A stretch of DNA of 64,000 bases from Bilabrum cf. latius (taxonomy: Eukaryota > Bigyra: Bicosoecida > Bigyra > Bicosoecida), in contig OZ237769.1 of assembly GCA_965178125.1 (NCBI GenBank), forward strand, positions 372,001-436,000, written 5' to 3'. The translations under genes were made by a program, and so were the position numbers. Below the pieces are notes generated by a model. The model made no database searches, was not told where the DNA came from, and was given only the letters and a program-made list of their open reading frames with translations. This document shows positions 61,691 to 64,000 of the stretch, piece after piece. Numbering within the stretch: the stretch's first letter is position 1; each line of letters starts with the position of its first letter.

Positions 61691-62192
61691 GCTGCACCTT
61701 TGCACTTTGACACTAGTACGATACAAGTTGCATTACATACCACTGGATTATACTCTTGACCTGGTGCATCGTACACACATGACTATCAACTTGAAGCAAG
61801 CAAGCATACACCCACCTATCGAGGAGCGTTTGACGGTGCAGATTGGCTGCAGATTGGTTGTGCATGCGCGCAATGAGATCGAGTTGGCATGCAGCATTAG
61901 TTTTTAGATTAGGTTAAATTACAAAGTGGCCCTAGAGTTGAAGTGTCTTGCTGGATCGTGAAATTTGGCTAGCATCCGTTGTTTACTGGCGCTTTAGTAG
62001 GTTTTGCACGAGGTTCAGCGGCAGGTGCGTGAAATCCGTGAAAACCTCGAGCAGTTGAAGTAGGGGTGAATCTTAAACTGCAATTGCACCTTGTCCCAAA
62101 GCCAAAACAAAAATGCAGTGATCAGGGAACCTTCCACGTGGGAACGTGAGGAACTCCGGTCAGCACTGCAACTGCATTTTGCAATTGAAAGC
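61691..62192 (+). other. Intergenic region before the importin gene
   Basis: About 500 bp, AT-rich; the 3' flank of the PLU-1/PHD gene and the promoter of the importin gene. TGCAG acceptor-like sites at 61838, 61849 and 61893 could belong to an extra terminal exon of the upstream gene. An open frame to about 61907 has little protein character. No RNA gene seen. Confidence 0.4.
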
Positions 62193-64000
62193 ATGGCCGG
62201 AAGTCCTGGCCGCCCTGCTTCTCTGACGCCCGCACTTATCGTCCCAATATTATAGCAACTTGGGAATGAGAACAAATCAGTTCGTGATAAAGCCGGAGAA
62301 AAGTTGGTGCAGGTGAGCTTTGGTTGACTTTATGTCGCACAGTGTGCGAGAACTGTCCTTGGGGCAGCCCAACTGCTGATATCTTGTATTGATTTAATTG
62401 TGCCTTGCCATGCAGGGAAGAGAAATTCCAGGGTATCTCCCGTCGCTCATTCAGGTCGCCTCCAAGAAAGACATGGATGTTACCGTGCGAACGCAAGCGG
62501 CTATCGCTGTCGGCGAATGCTGCAAAAAATTGTGGGCAGAGACCGACCCGAGATCTATGAAAATTGCGGCTAGCGATCTGGATACCGTTCGACGAAACAT
62601 CATTCCTGCCACGCTCGGAATCAACGAGTTCTAGATTGTGCGCCTGCTCGGCAGCGGCGTCGCTGAAATATTTCTGAACGACTATCAGACGCACCCAGCA
62701 GCCTCAGTCATGCCAGAACAGATCAGAGACGGAATCATGAGCCGAGACTCTACCCGCATCCGGAACAGCACGCTCGTGTGGTTCGACATGTGCAAGCATT
62801 ACTCCACCAAGGGCTACGATGGCCCCGAACGACGCGCCATGCAGGACTTCAAGCGCGGCCCCATGGATCCCACCCGGTCCAAGTTTGACAAGGGCATCGA
62901 GGTCGTGAACCCGGTCCTTCTAAGACTCGCGCAGTCCGCCTACAGCGCCATGTCTCCAGACAGCTGGCTCGTCCTCCGCTACTGCATCAAGGCATTCAGG
63001 CGATCCACGCAAAGCACCGTCTCGGGGCCGTACCTCACGCCGGAAGGATGCAAGGACTGGCTGCAGCTCTGCGTGCGGATCTGCAAGCTGCCCTTGCCCG
63101 AGCCGGGTGAGCCAGGCACCCCTTCGGGCCAGCCCACGGACCCTGCGGCACGGAGGCACTGGCCATTCTGGAAGGCGAAGAAATGGGCACTGCGGACGGG
63201 AGTGCACTTCATGAACCGGTTTGGAAGCGGGCCGGACATCATCCGCTACGATGTGCACAAGGTGAGAGAGAGAGAAAGAGGCAGGGTCTGGGCACTGCTG
63301 GAACAGAACTGCTTCGCTTCCTGCGGCTCACAATCGGCCCCCCCTCGTTTTCGGTCTGTGTCCCACTGCCACCCACTGCTGTCCGCTGAGATCGCATGCC
63401 CTGCGCTTTTCGTCCCTGTCCGATACCGCCACTGCAGGCATTCATGAAACCGGTGGAAAACGTCATCGGGCCTGCTTTTACAGAGAGTGCTTTGGGTCTC
63501 CTTGCAAGGCGAGGCAACGGGAAGTTCCTGCCGGAACGGCTGCAGACGTTCTGCCTCGAGGCCATTCGGCAGGGAACTGCACCGGAGAAGACCTGGAGCA
63601 TGATCAAGCCCGCCCTCCCGATGATCATGACAAAGTTCTTGCCTGTAGCGATCGGGTTCTCGGGCGATGCTGCCGACCTGTGGAAGGAAGACCCGCTCAG
63701 GTACGTCTCCGAGATTGTCAGCGAGGACGCAACCACGCAGATCGACAGGGTGTCTATCGCGGTGACCATCAAGGCGATGCTCCGGATGCGAGGGGGATAC
63801 ATCGCACCCCTCATGCTCAACTGGGTCATCGGCCAGTTCAAGCAGGTCAAGTCCATGCCTTTGGGAGGGCCGCAGGCAGTCCGATTGGTGTCCCTCCTGG
63901 GCTACGTGGACATCCTTGCCGAGTACCTCGTCAAGTACAGGAAGAAGTACGCTGCCGCCACCGAGCCAGTCCTCACGATGGGCATCATGCCGTGCATCAG
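62193..64000 (+). CDS. Importin-7/8-like nuclear transport receptor, 5' part
   Basis: Exons 62193-62312, 62416-63261 and 63438 to the right edge, where the frame stays open (about 509 residues visible). These proteins (importin-7/8, yeast Sxm1/Nmd5) carry cargo through nuclear pores and bind Ran-GTP at their N-terminal HEAT repeats. The start matches an importin-beta N-terminal HEAT repeat: LGNENKSVRDKAGEKLVQ, then TVRTQAAIAVGECCKKLWAE. Further on, FWKAKKWALRTGVHFMNRFG and ADLWKEDPLRYVSEI match family signatures ('W-K-x-K-K-W-A' and 'W-x-EDP-x-x-Y'). TAG at 62253 and 62632 interrupts the first helix and a conserved segment, so stop readings would leave a 20-residue protein. ATG 62193 is in a good context (AAGC-ATG-GC). 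Identity is firm at family level. Confidence 0.88.
62313..62415 (+). other. Intron 1 of the importin gene
   Basis: 103 bp, donor GCAG|GTGAGC, branch-like TTGATTTAAT near 62389-62398, acceptor CCATGCAG, phase 0. Confidence 0.8.
63262..63437 (+). other. Intron 2 of the importin gene
   Basis: 176 bp, donor CAAG|GTGAGA followed by a GA-rich run, acceptor CCACTGCAG, phase 0. It joins ...IIRYDVHK to AFMKPVENVIGPAF, restoring importin similarity. Confidence 0.8.

Noticed and set aside
2-64000. Pyrrolysine insertion or selenocysteine-style recoding
   Set aside because: Far too many sites, in low-complexity Gln-rich contexts and without associated structures; selenocysteine uses TGA, which terminates here.
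2-64000. UAG = Leu, as in some other lineages
   Set aside because: Poly-CAG context and the AEQLL/AE-TAG-LL comparison favour Gln. Leu is not formally excluded.
2-64000. Ciliate-type code with both TAA and TAG as Gln
   Set aside because: No in-frame TAA found in roughly 19,000 codons, although TAG is common. TAA might simply be rare in a GC-rich genome, so this stays open.
1-64000. CRISPR arrays, rRNA, tRNA, IS elements or prophage
   Set aside because: No spaced direct repeats, no recognisable RNA gene or cloverleaf noticed, no transposase or inverted-repeat ends; introns show eukaryotic DNA. A CUA-anticodon tRNA was looked for by eye and not found.

Overview
This window looks like nuclear DNA from a GC-rich microbial eukaryote (a protist or alga I cannot place). 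It has spliceosomal GT-AG introns, importin, PHD-finger and HECT ubiquitin-ligase proteins, and no bacterial operon or phage features. Nearly everything is on the + strand. The central observation is that TAG is not a stop here. Reading frames that look broken into dozens of ORFs are joined, in the same frame, only by TAG codons. I count about 103 in-frame TAGs in six genes and no in-frame TAA or TGA; every gene end I can see is TGA. TAG falls inside a (CAG)8-TAG-CAG tract and replaces Gln in a repeated motif, so TAG = glutamine is the best reading.

Layout. 1-1849: 3' end of a gene, possibly a membrane (P4-ATPase-like) protein with a long low-complexity tail. 2582 down to about 1924 on the minus strand: a small AT-richer gene, possibly frameshifted, with a peptidase-like Cys/His/Asp pattern. 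3318-5111: P-loop ATPase. 5851-8074: three-exon protein of unknown function with an SR-rich middle. 8204-46610: one giant gene, two exons, 12,705 codons before TGA, encoding a HECT-type E3 ubiquitin ligase with Tudor-like and concanavalin-like modules and an unusual extension of more than 1,100 residues beyond the HECT domain. 46717-61690: a four-exon gene (4,622 aa) with PLU-1-like helical repeats and PHD fingers, resembling the C-terminal half of KDM5 demethylases without the JmjC domain. 62193 to the window end: importin-7/8-like nuclear transport receptor, open at the right edge.

The introns are few, 95-782 bp, sit mostly near the 5' ends of genes, and share a strict GTGAG donor and mostly CGCAG acceptor. 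Inferred splice phases close every frame exactly. The genes are closely packed (106-129 bp between some stops and starts) but show no common pathway beyond general eukaryotic functions: ubiquitination, chromatin reading and nuclear import.

A second layer of signal is a set of short words repeated far above chance inside coding sequence, in both orientations and several reading frames. The strongest is TGTGACGAGTG/CACTCGTCACA, with 17 exact copies, 16 of them in the giant gene. They encode different tripeptides depending on frame and orientation, so the constraint appears to be on DNA or RNA rather than protein.
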